A DNA stretch of 64,000 bases from Puniceibacterium confluentis (GTDB lineage: Bacteria; Pseudomonadota; Alphaproteobacteria; Rhodobacterales; Rhodobacteraceae): the NCBI RefSeq assembly GCF_007923445.1, contig NZ_VOJI01000011.1:121551-185550 (forward strand), given 5' to 3'. The position numbers and the translations under genes were made by a program. A model generated the notes under the pieces. The model was given only the letters and a program-made list of their open reading frames with translations, was not told the DNA's origin and did no database searches. This document shows positions 28,855-38,589 of this stretch, piece after piece (position 1 is the stretch's first letter; every line of letters begins with the position of its first letter).

Positions 28855-29382
28855 TCAGCGGCCGTTGGATGCCACCATCACTGCGCCGGCCCAGTCGATG
28901 CCCGGAACACTGTCTTTTACCGTGGTGTGCGCGGCTTGCAGAAGTGACCGCGAGTTTTCGTCGAGCAGGCCATAACCCGCCTCGAAAACGCTGGCTGGCG
29001 TGTAGACCAATGCCGCGGCAGCAAGTGCGCCGAACAGCAGATTGCCGCTGTTGCCCTTGGAGGCGCCGCGTTTCGTGAGAAAGCGCAGAACGTGAAGCCC
29101 CAGCATGACCCCGGAAATTGCCAGCAACGCCGCGAGGACCGCAAAGATCGTGTCATGCGTGTTGGCGGGCAGGGACCCCTGCAAGAGGCTTTCGCGGATA
29201 TGTTCCTTGCGGTTGGCGACGGCGATCACCAGGTAGCACCATCCAAATCCTGCAAGCGTCCAGAACACCGGGCGCCGCTGTGTTGTATCTACAGCCGGCC
29301 TGCGGCTTCCAAGACCCTGGTCCACACGCTGCAAGCGCGCTGTGAAGTCCGACTTGGTTTGTTTTTTCAATGCATATCTCAT
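28855..29382 (-). CDS. Small membrane protein of unknown function
   Basis: The 175-aa protein has a basic N-terminal tail (about 40 residues) and three hydrophobic segments near residues 42-57 (WTLAGFGWCYLVIAVA), 80-98 (IFAVLAALLAISGVMLGLHVL) and 117-130. A soluble C-terminal region of about 40 residues follows. Codon use is less GC-extreme than in neighbours and the flanking DNA is AT-richer, hinting at a separate origin. I do not recognise the family. Confidence 0.55.
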   Translation of the reverse strand: MRYALKKQTKSDFTARLQRVDQGLGSRRPAVDTTQRRPVFWTLAGFGWCYLVIAVANRKEHIRESLLQGSLPANTHDTIFAVLAALLAISGVMLGLHVLRFLTKRGASKGNSGNLLFGALAAAALVYTPASVFEAGYGLLDENSRSLLQAAHTTVKDSVPGIDWAGAVMVASNGR

Positions 29383-29611
29383 GCCTTAACTTCTCTAACC
29401 AGAATGTGGCGCGGTTGTGAAAGGGGTAGGTCACAATTCGGACTATGCTGTTAAACTTTACAGGCATTTAAGGCACATTTCCGGAAGACCTGCGGAAATG
29501 CACGTCAAGGTTGTGAAATCGGACGCTCCGCACGCCTTGCTAATGTCCGAACGGTTAAACATTTCCGCAACTTCGGACTGCAAATTGCATCAGGTCGGCG
29601 CCGGTGCAGCC

Positions 29612-30982
29612 TCAGCTTATGGCGTCAAGCACCCGGGCCCAGGAACGGATGCCCTTGTGAAAGCTTTCCAGGTCGTACTTTTCATTCGGGCTGTGGATCT
29701 GGTCGTCGTCCTTGCCGAACCCGATCAGCATCGCGTCGGTGCCCAGGATCTGTTTGAAGTGCCCGGCAATCGGGATGGAGCCGCCGCAGCCGACATAGGC
29801 CGCACTTGCGGGCCATTCGTCCGACAGTGCCTTGCGCGCCGCCTCGAACGCCGGATGGTCCGTGGCCATGGTCGATGCCGCCGAGGCGCCGTGCCCGTGG
29901 AACGATACGCTGCAATCCGCAGGCAGCTGGGCCGCGACCCAGGCGCGAAAACTTTCGCGGATCTTGTGGGGATCCTGCTGACCGACAAGCCGGAAACTGA
30001 TCTTGGCGCTGGCCTTTGACGGCAGAACGGTCTTGAAGCCTTCGCCGGTGTAGCCGCCCTTGATGCCGTTGACCTCGCAGGTGGGGCGCGACCAGATCAT
30101 TTCCAGAGGGGTGCGGTCCTGTTCGCCGGCGGGTACCGACAGGCCGACATCGCCCAGAAATCCGGCGTGGTCAAAGCCAAGGCCACGCCATTGTTCGGAC
30201 AGTTCTGCCGACAGCTCGGGCACACCGTCATAGAATCCCGGAACGGTGATGCGGCCGTTGTCGTCGTGCAGACCGGCGATGATCCGCGACAGCACCCGGA
30301 TCGGGTTCATCGCCACTCCGCCGTACATGCCGGAATGCAGGTCCTTGCCGGGGCCGGTGATCGTGATCTCTTCGCCCAGAAGGCCGCGCAGCATGGTGAC
30401 AATGGCCGGGCTCTGGCTCTGAAACAGTCCGGTGTCGCAGATCAGGGCGATGTCGGATGTCAGTTCGGCGGCGTTCTGCTCCATGAAGGGCACCAGCGAC
30501 GGCGAGCCGGATTCTTCCTCGCCCTCAAAGAAAAAGGTGATCCGGCAGGGCAGGGTGCCGTTGACGGCCTTCCAGGCACGGCAGGCTTCGACAAAGGTCA
30601 TCAGCTGCCCCTTGTCATCCGACGCCCCCCGGCCGCGAATGACCCGGCCCTTTGCGGTGTCTTCGAGCCGGGGGTCGAACGGGTCGCGGTCCCATAGCTC
30701 CAGAGGGTCCACCGGCTGCACGTCGTAATGGCCGTAGAACAACACATGAGGTCCGGGACCGTCGATGTGGCCGACCACCATGGGATGGCCGGGGGTCGGA
30801 CGTTTCGAAGCCTGGATGCCAAGAGATTGCAGGTCTGCGACCAGCCAGTCCGCAGCCTGGTCACAGGCTGCCTTGTAAGCCGGATCGGTCGAAATAGACG
30901 GGATTCGCAGCAGGTCGATCAAGCGGTCGGTGGCAGCGGGCAGATCAGCGTCGATACGCGACAGAACAGCGTCGAGGGACAT
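29612..30982 (-). CDS. M20 family dipeptidase
   Basis: The 456-aa cytoplasmic zinc peptidase of the M20/M25/M40 family has the metal ligand His in FYGHYDVQPVDP and Asp in GRGASDDKGQ. The catalytic and ligand Glu pair lies in FFFEGEEESGSPS, with further ligands in CDTG and near the C-terminal DDQIHSPNE. A lid/dimerisation domain separates the two halves. The wording matches the carnosinase-like dipeptidases (DUG1/CNDP group). It is a single gene with an AT-rich upstream region. Confidence 0.93.
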   Translation of the reverse strand: MSLDAVLSRIDADLPAATDRLIDLLRIPSISTDPAYKAACDQAADWLVADLQSLGIQASKRPTPGHPMVVGHIDGPGPHVLFYGHYDVQPVDPLELWDRDPFDPRLEDTAKGRVIRGRGASDDKGQLMTFVEACRAWKAVNGTLPCRITFFFEGEEESGSPSLVPFMEQNAAELTSDIALICDTGLFQSQSPAIVTMLRGLLGEEITITGPGKDLHSGMYGGVAMNPIRVLSRIIAGLHDDNGRITVPGFYDGVPELSAELSEQWRGLGFDHAGFLGDVGLSVPAGEQDRTPLEMIWSRPTCEVNGIKGGYTGEGFKTVLPSKASAKISFRLVGQQDPHKIRESFRAWVAAQLPADCSVSFHGHGASAASTMATDHPAFEAARKALSDEWPASAAYVGCGGSIPIAGHFKQILGTDAMLIGFGKDDDQIHSPNEKYDLESFHKGIRSWARVLDAIS

Positions 30983-31324
30983 GGGCCGGTTCCTTCAGAT
31001 GGCGGTTTGCGCCGACGGTAACAGGCCGTTCGGTGGTGTCCAGAGCGCGGAGAGCGATGGGGGATCACGGGCGCAGTCAGGCAAGTGTGAACACGGAAAC
31101 CGCCCGGTACAGTACAAACTTTGGTATTGTGGCGGGGCGTGCCAAAATTCTGTACCTCTGTTCGACGCGACCGGCGGGTTGACGCAGATCAAGGCTGCGA
31201 CACCGGGTCATCCCGTAGAACGGTTGTCAGGGACGAATGGAGCATATATCCATTCAAGAACATGAATAAGGTCGGGACCTTTGATGCGGCGGCGCCGACA
31301 GGGTCCAGGACAAGGGAGCTTCGG
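30983..31324. other. hemA upstream region
   Basis: This 342-bp stretch between the divergent M20 peptidase and hemA holds no gene I can support. It contains an FNR-type box at 31180-31193 and a less GC-rich segment around 31100-31160. A promoter position is not clear. Confidence 0.5.
31180..31193 (+). promoter_or_regulatory. FnrL/FNR-type binding site upstream of hemA
   Basis: TTGACGCAGATCAA differs from the FNR consensus TTGAT-N4-ATCAA in one base. It lies 132 bp before the hemA start. FnrL control of hemA is known in Rhodobacter sphaeroides; here it is inferred from the box. Confidence 0.7.
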
Positions 31325-32548
31325 ATGGACTACACCGCGAAACTTGACAGTGCGCTGGACCGTCTCCATCAGGAAGGACGCTACCGCACGTTCATCGACA
31401 TCGAGCGTCGGCAGGGCCACTTCCCACACGCCACCTGGCGCAAGAGCGACGGCACCGAGGCGCCGATCACCGTCTGGTGCGGCAACGACTATCTGGGCAT
31501 GGGGCAGCATCCGGCGGTGCTGGCCGCGATGCACGAGGCGATCGAGGCAACCGGTGCCGGGTCCGGCGGCACCCGCAACATCAGCGGCACCACGGTCTAC
31601 CACAAGCGGCTCGAGGCCGAGATCGCCGATCTGCACGGCAAAGAGGCGGCGCTGCTGTTCACCAGTGCCTACATCGCCAATGATGCGACGCTGTCGACCC
31701 TGCCCAAGCTTTTTCCCGGTCTGATCATCTATTCCGACGCCCTGAACCACGCGAGCATGATCGAAGGTGTGCGCCGCAATGGCGGGGCCAAGCGGATCTT
31801 CCGGCACAACGATGTCGACCATCTGCGCGAACTGCTGGCCGCCGACGACCCGGACGCGCCCAAGCTGATCGCCTTTGAATCGATCTACTCGATGGATGGG
31901 GATTTTGGCCCGATCGAGGCGATCTGCGATCTGGCGGACGAATTCGGAGCACTGACCTACATCGACGAAGTGCACGCCGTGGGCATGTACGGGCCGCGTG
32001 GGGCAGGGGTGGCGGAACGCGACCGGCTGATGCACCGCCTGGACATCATCAACGGCACACTTGCCAAGGCCTACGGCGTCATGGGCGGGTATATCGCCGC
32101 GAGCGCCAAGATGTGTGACGCGGTCCGCTCATATGCGCCGGGATTCATCTTCACGACGTCGCTGCCGCCGGCCATTGCCGCCGGGGCCGCCGCCAGCGTG
32201 GCGCATCTCAAGCGCGACCCCGACCTGCGGGCGCAACACCAGACACAGGCGAAAATCCTGAAAACCCGGCTCAAGTCGATGGGCCTGCCGCTGATCGACC
32301 ACGGCAGCCACATCGTGCCGGTCATTGTCGGCGATCCCAAACACACCAAGCAACTGAGCGACATGTTGCTGGAGGGCTACGGCATCTATGTCCAGCCGAT
32401 CAACTACCCCACAGTGCCGCGCGGCACCGAACGTCTGCGCTTTACGCCCTCGCCCCTGCACGGTCCGTCCGAGATGGATAAACTGGTGCGCGCCATGGAT
32501 GATCTTTGGTCGCATTGTGCGCTGAATCGCGCCGAACTCAGCGCCTGA
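31325..32548 (+). CDS. hemA: 5-aminolevulinate synthase
   Basis: The 407-aa PLP enzyme condenses glycine and succinyl-CoA to ALA, the Shemin route typical of alphaproteobacteria. Visible family features are [25 protein letters not shown], the PLP-binding [15 protein letters not shown] and the Schiff-base Lys in [13 protein letters not shown] near residue 247. AGGGAG precedes ATG 31325; upstream in-frame starts lack a ribosome site and conservation. Expression is probably oxygen-responsive through the FNR-type box. Confidence 0.97.
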   Translation: MDYTAKLDSALDRLHQEGRYRTFIDIERRQGHFPHATWRKSDGTEAPITVWCGNDYLGMGQHPAVLAAMHEAIEATGAGSGGTRNISGTTVYHKRLEAEIADLHGKEAALLFTSAYIANDATLSTLPKLFPGLIIYSDALNHASMIEGVRRNGGAKRIFRHNDVDHLRELLAADDPDAPKLIAFESIYSMDGDFGPIEAICDLADEFGALTYIDEVHAVGMYGPRGAGVAERDRLMHRLDIINGTLAKAYGVMGGYIAASAKMCDAVRSYAPGFIFTTSLPPAIAAGAAASVAHLKRDPDLRAQHQTQAKILKTRLKSMGLPLIDHGSHIVPVIVGDPKHTKQLSDMLLEGYGIYVQPINYPTVPRGTERLRFTPSPLHGPSEMDKLVRAMDDLWSHCALNRAELSA

Positions 32549-32571
32549 GCCCCTAAGCCGTATATATATAC

Positions 32572-32600
32572 TTGCGATGTGCTACACTCGTCGCAATAAG
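32572..32600 (+). promoter_or_regulatory. Possible promoter for the rodZ-ispG unit
   Basis: TTGCGA (32572-32577), a 17-bp spacer and AATAAG (32595-32600) follow a run of alternating TA (about 32560-32570). They lie 73 bp before the rodZ-like start. Confidence 0.4.
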
Positions 32601-32673
32601 AACGCGACTCGAATCGTAACGCGTCGCAGAAGGCAGGCACGGGGCGAGAGATGTTGGATACGGGGCAGGCGAC

Positions 32674-33942
32674 ATGATCGGGCGCAAATCTTCGCGCATT
32701 GCAGTGGAACAAGAGCCGAAGCCTCGCAGCTTTGACGACTTTGAACTGCGTCTGGGCGATGTCATGCGCGGCGAACGTGCCACCATGGGCAAGAGCCTGC
32801 TGGACGTCCAGCGCGAACTGCGGATCAAGGCAAGTTACATCGCCGCCATCGAAAATTGCGACCCCAGCGCCTTTGACACTCCCGGCTTCATCGCCGGTTA
32901 CGTGCGGTCCTACGCGCGTTATCTGGATATGGACCCCGACGAGACCTTTGCCGCCTTCTGTACCGAAAGCGGCTTTGCGACCGCCCATGGCATGTCGGAA
33001 AAAGCCTCGGTCATCAAGAAACGGGATGAGTTTGCGCAGGTCGCCCGCAGCCCGGCGCGCGACCCCTTTTCACAACCGGCGTTGCCCTTCGCGCCAGGAG
33101 GCGATTCGTTTTTCTCGCGCATCGAGCCGGGCGCGGTGGGTTCCACCCTTGTCTTGCTGGCTCTGATCGGCGGGATCGGTTTTGGCGGCTGGTCCGTCCT
33201 GAAAGAGGTGCAGCGCGTGCAGATGGCGCCGGTGGAACAGACGCCGGTGGTTCTGTCGGACCTGGATCCGCTCGACACCGCCGTGAAACCCGTGAGCAAC
33301 GGCGAAGAGCCCGAGCTGGCCGGGGTCTTCAGCCCGCCCAGCAACGAAGCGATGGACCGGCTTTACCGCCCGCAGGCGCTAGACGTGCCGGTTCTTGTCG
33401 CCCGGGACGCACCGATCTCGACCCTGGATCCGCGCAGCGTTGGCGCCTTTGCCAGTGCGGCAAGCTCGGACCTCGCCAAGGTGCAGACTGGCACCGCGGA
33501 CCCGGCGGACCCGGCAGAGCCGTCCGGAGACACCGTTCAGACCGCGCTTGCCGAAGCGATGGCGCAGCCGAATTCGCCTCAGGTGCTCGAAGCCTCCGCT
33601 CCCGGCGTGACGATGATCGCGGTGCGCCCGGCCTGGGTGCGGGTGCGCGCGGCGGACGGCACCGTGATCTTCGAGGGCATCATGAATGCCGGCGACACCT
33701 ACCCGGTGCCGCAGACCGAAGACCCGGCGACGCTGCGCGTGGGCGAATCCGGAGCAATCTACTTTGCGGTCAAGGGCCAGACCTATGGTCCGGCCGGAGC
33801 CCGGGGCTCGGTGACCTCGAAGCTGCCGCTGTCTGTGGCCAACCTCACCAGCGCCTATTCGGTTGCGGCAATCGAAACCGATGGCGATCTCGCCCGCGTC
33901 GTTGCCGAACTGAACAACCCCGATGCGCCGGCCGCGGAATAG
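32674..33942 (+). CDS. rodZ: RodZ-like cytoskeletal protein (HTH, one membrane span, DUF4115)
   Basis: The 422-aa bitopic protein carries an N-terminal HTH_25 domain at about residues 27-105 (LGDVMRGERATMGKSLLDVQRELRIKAS, IENCDPSAFDTPGFIAGYVRSYARYL). One transmembrane segment lies near residues 150-172 (VGSTLVLLALIGGIGFGGW). A Pro/Ala-rich linker and a C-terminal beta domain of DUF4115 type (RPAWVRVRAADGTVIFEG) follow. RodZ links MreB to the membrane and helps rod-shape growth. It precedes ispG, an arrangement shared by many alphaproteobacteria. Confidence 0.85.
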   Translation: MIGRKSSRIAVEQEPKPRSFDDFELRLGDVMRGERATMGKSLLDVQRELRIKASYIAAIENCDPSAFDTPGFIAGYVRSYARYLDMDPDETFAAFCTESGFATAHGMSEKASVIKKRDEFAQVARSPARDPFSQPALPFAPGGDSFFSRIEPGAVGSTLVLLALIGGIGFGGWSVLKEVQRVQMAPVEQTPVVLSDLDPLDTAVKPVSNGEEPELAGVFSPPSNEAMDRLYRPQALDVPVLVARDAPISTLDPRSVGAFASAASSDLAKVQTGTADPADPAEPSGDTVQTALAEAMAQPNSPQVLEASAPGVTMIAVRPAWVRVRAADGTVIFEGIMNAGDTYPVPQTEDPATLRVGESGAIYFAVKGQTYGPAGARGSVTSKLPLSVANLTSAYSVAAIETDGDLARVVAELNNPDAPAAE

Positions 33943-34058
33943 ACCGGGTCAGCGTCGAAACACGGTCGATGGTTGAACCTGCGCCTGTCCATCGCTAGCT
34001 AAGGCATTGGGGGCGGCTCAGGTCGCCCGGTCCGTTTCTGTCGGCGAGGGAGCCTTCG

Positions 34059-35192
34059 ATGAGCCTCAACCACATCCGTCCATGGCGCAACATCTACCGC
34101 CGGAAGTCACGTCAGATCATGGTCGGCTCGGTGCCCGTAGGCGGCGATGCCCCGATCACCGTCCAGACCATGACCAACACCCTGACCACGGATGTCACGG
34201 CAACGCTGGATCAGATTCAACGGTCGGCGGATGCAGGGGCGGATATCGTGCGCGTTTCGGTCCCGGACGAGGCCTCGGCCAAGGCCCTGAAGGAAATCGT
34301 GCGCGAAAGCCCGGTTCCGATCGTGGCCGACATCCATTTCCATTACCGGCGCGGGATCGAAGCTGCGGAGGCCGGCGCTGCCTGCCTGCGGATCAACCCC
34401 GGCAACATCGGCAGCAAGCAGCGCGTGCGCGAGGTGATCCAGGCCGCGCGCGACAATGGCTGTTCGATGCGGATCGGCGTGAACGCCGGCAGCCTCGAAC
34501 GCCACCTGCTCGAGAAATACGGCGAACCCTGCCCGGACGCGATGGTTGAATCCGGCCTCGAACATATCCGCATCCTGCAGGACAACGACTTTCACGAATT
34601 CAAGATCAGCTGCAAGGCTTCGGACGTCTTCATGGCCGCCGCCGCCTATCAGCAGCTTGCCGACGCAACCGACGCGCCGATCCACCTTGGCATCACCGAA
34701 GCCGGCGGGCTGACGTCAGGTACGATCAAGTCCGCCATCGGCATGGGCAACCTGCTGTGGATGGGCATCGGCGATACCATCCGCGTCAGCCTGTCGGCGG
34801 ATCCGGTGGAAGAGGTCAAGGTCGGCTATGAAATCCTGAAATCCCTCGGCCTGCGCCACCGCGGCGTCAACATCATCTCCTGCCCCAGCTGCGCGCGCCA
34901 GGGCTTTGACGTGATCAAGACGGTCGAGACGCTGGAACGGCGTCTGGAACATATCAAGACCCCGATGTCGCTCAGCATCATCGGCTGCGTGGTCAACGGC
35001 CCCGGCGAGGCGCTGATGACGGATGTCGGCTTTACCGGCGGCGGCAGCGGCGCCGGAATGGTCTATCTGGCCGGCAAGCAAAGCCACAAGATGTCCAACG
35101 ACCAGATGATCGAGCATATCGTCGAAGAGGTCGAAAAGAAGGCCGCGCAACTCGACGCGCAGCCCGCTTCGGCGACACAGGCGGCCGAGTGA
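34059..35192 (+). CDS. ispG: 4-hydroxy-3-methylbut-2-en-1-yl diphosphate synthase
   Basis: The 377-aa enzyme of the non-mevalonate isoprenoid pathway makes HMBPP from methylerythritol cyclodiphosphate using a [4Fe-4S] cluster. It has the TIM-barrel N-terminus ([36 protein letters not shown]) and the cluster domain with Cys in [12 protein letters not shown] plus Cys and Glu in [12 protein letters not shown]. This is the two-domain bacterial type. It follows the rodZ-like gene by 116 bp. Confidence 0.97.
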   Translation: MSLNHIRPWRNIYRRKSRQIMVGSVPVGGDAPITVQTMTNTLTTDVTATLDQIQRSADAGADIVRVSVPDEASAKALKEIVRESPVPIVADIHFHYRRGIEAAEAGAACLRINPGNIGSKQRVREVIQAARDNGCSMRIGVNAGSLERHLLEKYGEPCPDAMVESGLEHIRILQDNDFHEFKISCKASDVFMAAAAYQQLADATDAPIHLGITEAGGLTSGTIKSAIGMGNLLWMGIGDTIRVSLSADPVEEVKVGYEILKSLGLRHRGVNIISCPSCARQGFDVIKTVETLERRLEHIKTPMSLSIIGCVVNGPGEALMTDVGFTGGGSGAGMVYLAGKQSHKMSNDQMIEHIVEEVEKKAAQLDAQPASATQAAE

Positions 35193-35274
35193 TCGCCCTT
35201 CCGGCTCCTTCGGGGCCCGAATATCGTTAGGGAGCGCGAGGGGCAGACAAGCCCCGCGTTCCCGTCATGGCCCG

Positions 35275-36048
35275 TCAGCCCCTGGTCACATTGACGCTCT
35301 GCGCACGCAGTTCGGCAGGCCCGTAGGTGGTGAGAAAGGCAATGTCGGTCGCGTCCCGCCCGACACAGATCCCGGCCATGTTCTCGGGCTCCGCCATGCC
35401 GGTCGGGTCGACCAGGTGCCAGGCACCCTGGAGCCAGACTTCGACGACGGCGTGGAAATCCTGCGGGTCGACCCCCAGCGCATAGACGCTGACAATCCGG
35501 GCCGGGATCGTGCCCGCCCGCGCCAGCGTGATCAGCATGTGGGCAAAGTCGCGGCATACCCCCTGACGCAGGACAAAAGTCTCCAGCGCCGAGGTTTCGG
35601 CGTCCGAGGTGCCGGGCACATAAGAGAAGTTGTTCTTCACAAAATCATTCATCGCCACCAGCTTGGCGCCGCCCTGAAGCCGACCGAACTCGGTGTTCAC
35701 AAAGGCCATGAACTTGTCCGACGGGCAGTAGCGCGACGGGAACAGGTATTTCACCACCTCCGGCGGCATGTCGTGCGGCATGTCGGACGACAGCCCGGCA
35801 ATGTCTTCGACGGTGCGATCAATGTCGACCTCGGCAGTGTAGCGCCAGTTGATCCGATTGCTTTCGCGCACCCAAAGCCGTTCACCGATGCCTTCTTCTG
35901 CCGGGGTCGAGCGGGGCATGCCCGACTGTGTGGTCAGCACGCCCGACAGGATTTTCTGGTGTGGGGTTTCTGCGGCGTAGATCTGTGCCAGGCAGTCGGT
36001 GGGGCCGAACAGGGCATAGTCCAGCGTCACGTCGATCTTGAGGGTCAT
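35275..36048 (-). CDS. Transglutaminase-like cysteine protease-fold protein
   Basis: The 257-aa protein has an N-terminal beta domain and a transglutaminase core with the triad Cys in LRQGVCRDFAHML, His in DFHAVVEVWL and Asp in LVDPTGMA. Bacterial members are mostly proteases or peptide-modifying enzymes, and the substrate is unknown. No signal peptide is seen. The upstream region (36049-36412) contains a short tandem repeat. Confidence 0.88.
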   Translation of the reverse strand: MTLKIDVTLDYALFGPTDCLAQIYAAETPHQKILSGVLTTQSGMPRSTPAEEGIGERLWVRESNRINWRYTAEVDIDRTVEDIAGLSSDMPHDMPPEVVKYLFPSRYCPSDKFMAFVNTEFGRLQGGAKLVAMNDFVKNNFSYVPGTSDAETSALETFVLRQGVCRDFAHMLITLARAGTIPARIVSVYALGVDPQDFHAVVEVWLQGAWHLVDPTGMAEPENMAGICVGRDATDIAFLTTYGPAELRAQSVNVTRG

Positions 36049-36412
36049 GGTCTCTCCTGGGAGGAAGGGCGCTGATGAGATGATGCGGGGGCGCGCCGAG
36101 ACAGTGCAGCGCCGGTTGACGCCGCCTTAGCGCGCTGCTGTCGGTGAACGCAAGAGGAGCGCCGAAGGTTCCGCGGCAGAGCCGACCCATTGGCATGCCG
36201 CACAACCGCCTGCGGGGCATGCCGCACAACCGCCTGCGGCGCGCGCTTCAGCAGCTGCGCGCAAGGGGTGGTCATGGGGTCCGGGCGGTTCAAGCCGACG
36301 ACAAGGCGCACGAATGTCCGGCACCGGTGCCCCGACCAGTCCCGGGGATACCCTGTCCGCGTCGCACCGTGGTCCGATGCGGCGGCCTCGCCCCGCCGCC
36401 GTGAAAGCCCTG
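36049..36412. other. Intergenic region with a 24-bp tandem repeat
   Basis: No gene I can support lies in these 364 bp between the transglutaminase start and the DsbA-like stop. It holds two adjacent identical 24-bp units (36192-36239) and is otherwise featureless to me. Confidence 0.5.
36192..36239. repeat. Two perfect 24-bp tandem units
   Basis: The unit begins GGCATGCCGC and ends CCTGCGG; copies lie at 36192-36215 and 36216-36239. Each contains the palindrome GGCATGCC. A third, incomplete echo may follow (GGCGCGC) but is not convincing. Confidence 0.85.
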
Positions 36413-37165
36413 TCAGCCTTCGGCACGCTCCTGCGCAACGATCTGAACCATCGAGTCGAGCGGCACGTAGCCGCGCACCAATTCGTTGCCCATGACAAAG
36501 GTCGGGGTGCCGTTGATCTTCAGTGTCTGTGCCAAGGCGCGCGTTTCGTTGATCTGGCGGTCGATCGCCGGGTCGTCCATCCGCGCCAGTACCGCATCGG
36601 CATCCAGCCCGAGCGTCTCGGCCAGTCGCCGCAGCACCGGCTCGCTCATGTCCGACGTCATGGTGATGAGCGCGTCGTAGGCGGACTTGTAGGCGTCGTC
36701 ACCCGCGACCAGCCGCGCGGCCAGGGCAAAGCGGGTCGATAAGGTCGATGCTTCGCCCAGGATCGGGAACTCCTTGACGACAAAGCGGATGTTGCCGTCT
36801 GACTCGATCAGCTCGGCCACCTCGTCATGCGCCTTGCGGCAATAGCCGCAGCGGTAGTCCATGAATTCGACCACGGTGATATCGCCGTCGGGATTGCCGC
36901 CGACCCACGAGATCCCGTCGTCAAAGATCGCCTTGGCATTGGCGGCCAGAAGCTGGTCGTCCCCAGCGGCGATTTCGGCGGCCTGGCGCTGTTCGGCCAC
37001 TTCGACGGCCTCGAAGATCACTTCCGGGTTGTCCAGCAGATACGCCCGGACTTCCGCCCGGAATGCCTCCCGTTCAGCGTCGGACATCGCCGAGACGTCA
37101 AAGGCCCACACCGGGGCGGCAAGGCCGATGGCCAGGGCGGCGGCGGCGGTAAGTGTCTTCTTCAT
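36413..37165 (-). CDS. DsbA-family periplasmic thiol oxidoreductase
   Basis: The 250-aa protein has a signal peptide MKKTLTAAAALAIGLAAPVWA. A helical region of about 60 residues (typical of the BdbD/ScsC-like group) follows. A thioredoxin fold then carries the CGYC active site in VEFMDYRCGYCRKAH near residue 113 and a cis-Pro loop in INGTPTFVMGN. It probably forms or rearranges disulfides in envelope proteins. A DsbB-like gene lies about 20 kb away in this window and could reoxidise it. Confidence 0.92.
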   Translation of the reverse strand: MKKTLTAAAALAIGLAAPVWAFDVSAMSDAEREAFRAEVRAYLLDNPEVIFEAVEVAEQRQAAEIAAGDDQLLAANAKAIFDDGISWVGGNPDGDITVVEFMDYRCGYCRKAHDEVAELIESDGNIRFVVKEFPILGEASTLSTRFALAARLVAGDDAYKSAYDALITMTSDMSEPVLRRLAETLGLDADAVLARMDDPAIDRQINETRALAQTLKINGTPTFVMGNELVRGYVPLDSMVQIVAQERAEG

Positions 37166-37193
37166 CCGTAAATCTCCCGGGTAGGTGTTCTCA

Positions 37194-38513
37194 TCAGCGC
37201 CGTTGCGCCTGCTCGGCTGCACTTAGCACATCCTGCGCCCGTTGCCACGGGGCAGAGCCGCGCGGCAACTGGTCCATGGCGCGTTTGGCGTGAATGCCGG
37301 CATCTTCCAGTCGCCCCTGCAGGGCATAGCGTTCGGCGGTTGCGACCGAGGCCAGACCAGGCTGGCCGGTGCGCGCATAGCCCACCGCCAGATCGCGCAG
37401 CAGACGCCCGTCCTGCCAGTCACGTCCCCGGGCGCGTTCCAGAACCTCCAGAGCGTCCTTGAACTGTCCTGCGGCCAGAAGCGCGCGGCCAAGCCCGCCA
37501 AGGATCAGCGCATCGTTCGGCGCCAGCGCTGCGGCCTGCCGGTAGCTCTGGACCGCCGCACCGGCCTGACGCGATTCCAGCAGGATCTCGGCCTTGAGGT
37601 CGATCAGGAACGGATCGCGCGGGCGCAGGGCGATGGCTGCGTCGATGGCTTTCAGCGCACGGGTCAGATTGCTTTGCTTGTGATAGGCGGCGGCTTCGCG
37701 CATCAGGGCGATGTCGCGCGACGGGCTGTCGCCGACGCGGCGCAGGGTCCAGTTCGGGTTGCGCAGAAACGCCGACAACTTGCCCTGCACCCGTGCGAAC
37801 CAGTAATTCGCTGTCGGATCCTGCGGCAGCTCGACGCCCGATCCGGCGACAAATCCCTCCATCGCGCGCATCCGGTCCCGGGTCAGCGGATGGCTCAGCA
37901 TATAGGGATCCTGGCGCCCGACCGACAGCGCCTCCTGACCACGGAACAGGTCAAACACCTCGACGGCGCCCTGCGGATTGACGCCGGCACGCAGCATCGT
38001 GCGCACGGCACTCTGGTCTGCGCTGGATTCTTCGGCACGGGTATGGGCCAGAAAGTTGCGCATCGCCGAGGATTGCGCGCCAAAGGCGATACCGGCCGCA
38101 GCATCGCCACGCCCCGAGACCGCCGCCGCCGCGGCCAGCGCCATGCCCAGTCCGGCGGCCGTGCGCGCCGTGCGCATGTTGCCGGCGCGGCGGCTGATAT
38201 GGCCGTTGGCGATATGCGCCGCTTCATGGGCGATCACTGCCTGCAACATCCGCGCATTGCCGAGTTTCAGGATCATGCCCGAGTTGACAAAGATATGCTG
38301 CGTGTCGGCGATGAAGGCATTGAGCGAGGAATCATCCACCACCAGCACCTTGACCTGCGCCGGGCTCAGCCCCGCGGCACGCAGGATCGGGGCTGCCAGC
38401 TGCGACAGGCCGTACTCGATATCCGCGTCGCGCAGCAGCGACACAGCCCGCGCCGGTGTGCCTGCCATCAGCGCCAGAACCAGAGCCGCTGCCATCAGCC
38501 GGAGGTGAAACAT
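37194..38513 (-). CDS. BepA-like M48 metalloprotease with TPR repeats
   Basis: The 439-aa protein has a signal peptide (FHLRLMAAALVLALMAGTPARA). A Zn-protease domain carries HEAAHIANGH near residue 97 and the third ligand in EESSADQSAV. A C-terminal half of TPR-like helices (residues about 290-430) follows. BepA/YfgC proteins act as periplasmic protease and chaperone for outer-membrane proteins such as LptD. ATG 38513 gives the signal peptide at the right place. The gene lies 28 bp upstream of the DsbA-like gene in the same direction, so the two probably form an envelope quality-control operon. Confidence 0.92.
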   Translation of the reverse strand: MFHLRLMAAALVLALMAGTPARAVSLLRDADIEYGLSQLAAPILRAAGLSPAQVKVLVVDDSSLNAFIADTQHIFVNSGMILKLGNARMLQAVIAHEAAHIANGHISRRAGNMRTARTAAGLGMALAAAAAVSGRGDAAAGIAFGAQSSAMRNFLAHTRAEESSADQSAVRTMLRAGVNPQGAVEVFDLFRGQEALSVGRQDPYMLSHPLTRDRMRAMEGFVAGSGVELPQDPTANYWFARVQGKLSAFLRNPNWTLRRVGDSPSRDIALMREAAAYHKQSNLTRALKAIDAAIALRPRDPFLIDLKAEILLESRQAGAAVQSYRQAAALAPNDALILGGLGRALLAAGQFKDALEVLERARGRDWQDGRLLRDLAVGYARTGQPGLASVATAERYALQGRLEDAGIHAKRAMDQLPRGSAPWQRAQDVLSAAEQAQRR

Positions 38514-38589
38514 TGACCTTCTGCCCCGTTCGTTTTCTAACCGCCCCTGCGTGGACCGTCCGGGCGCACCATACTTTAGGGAGATCGAG

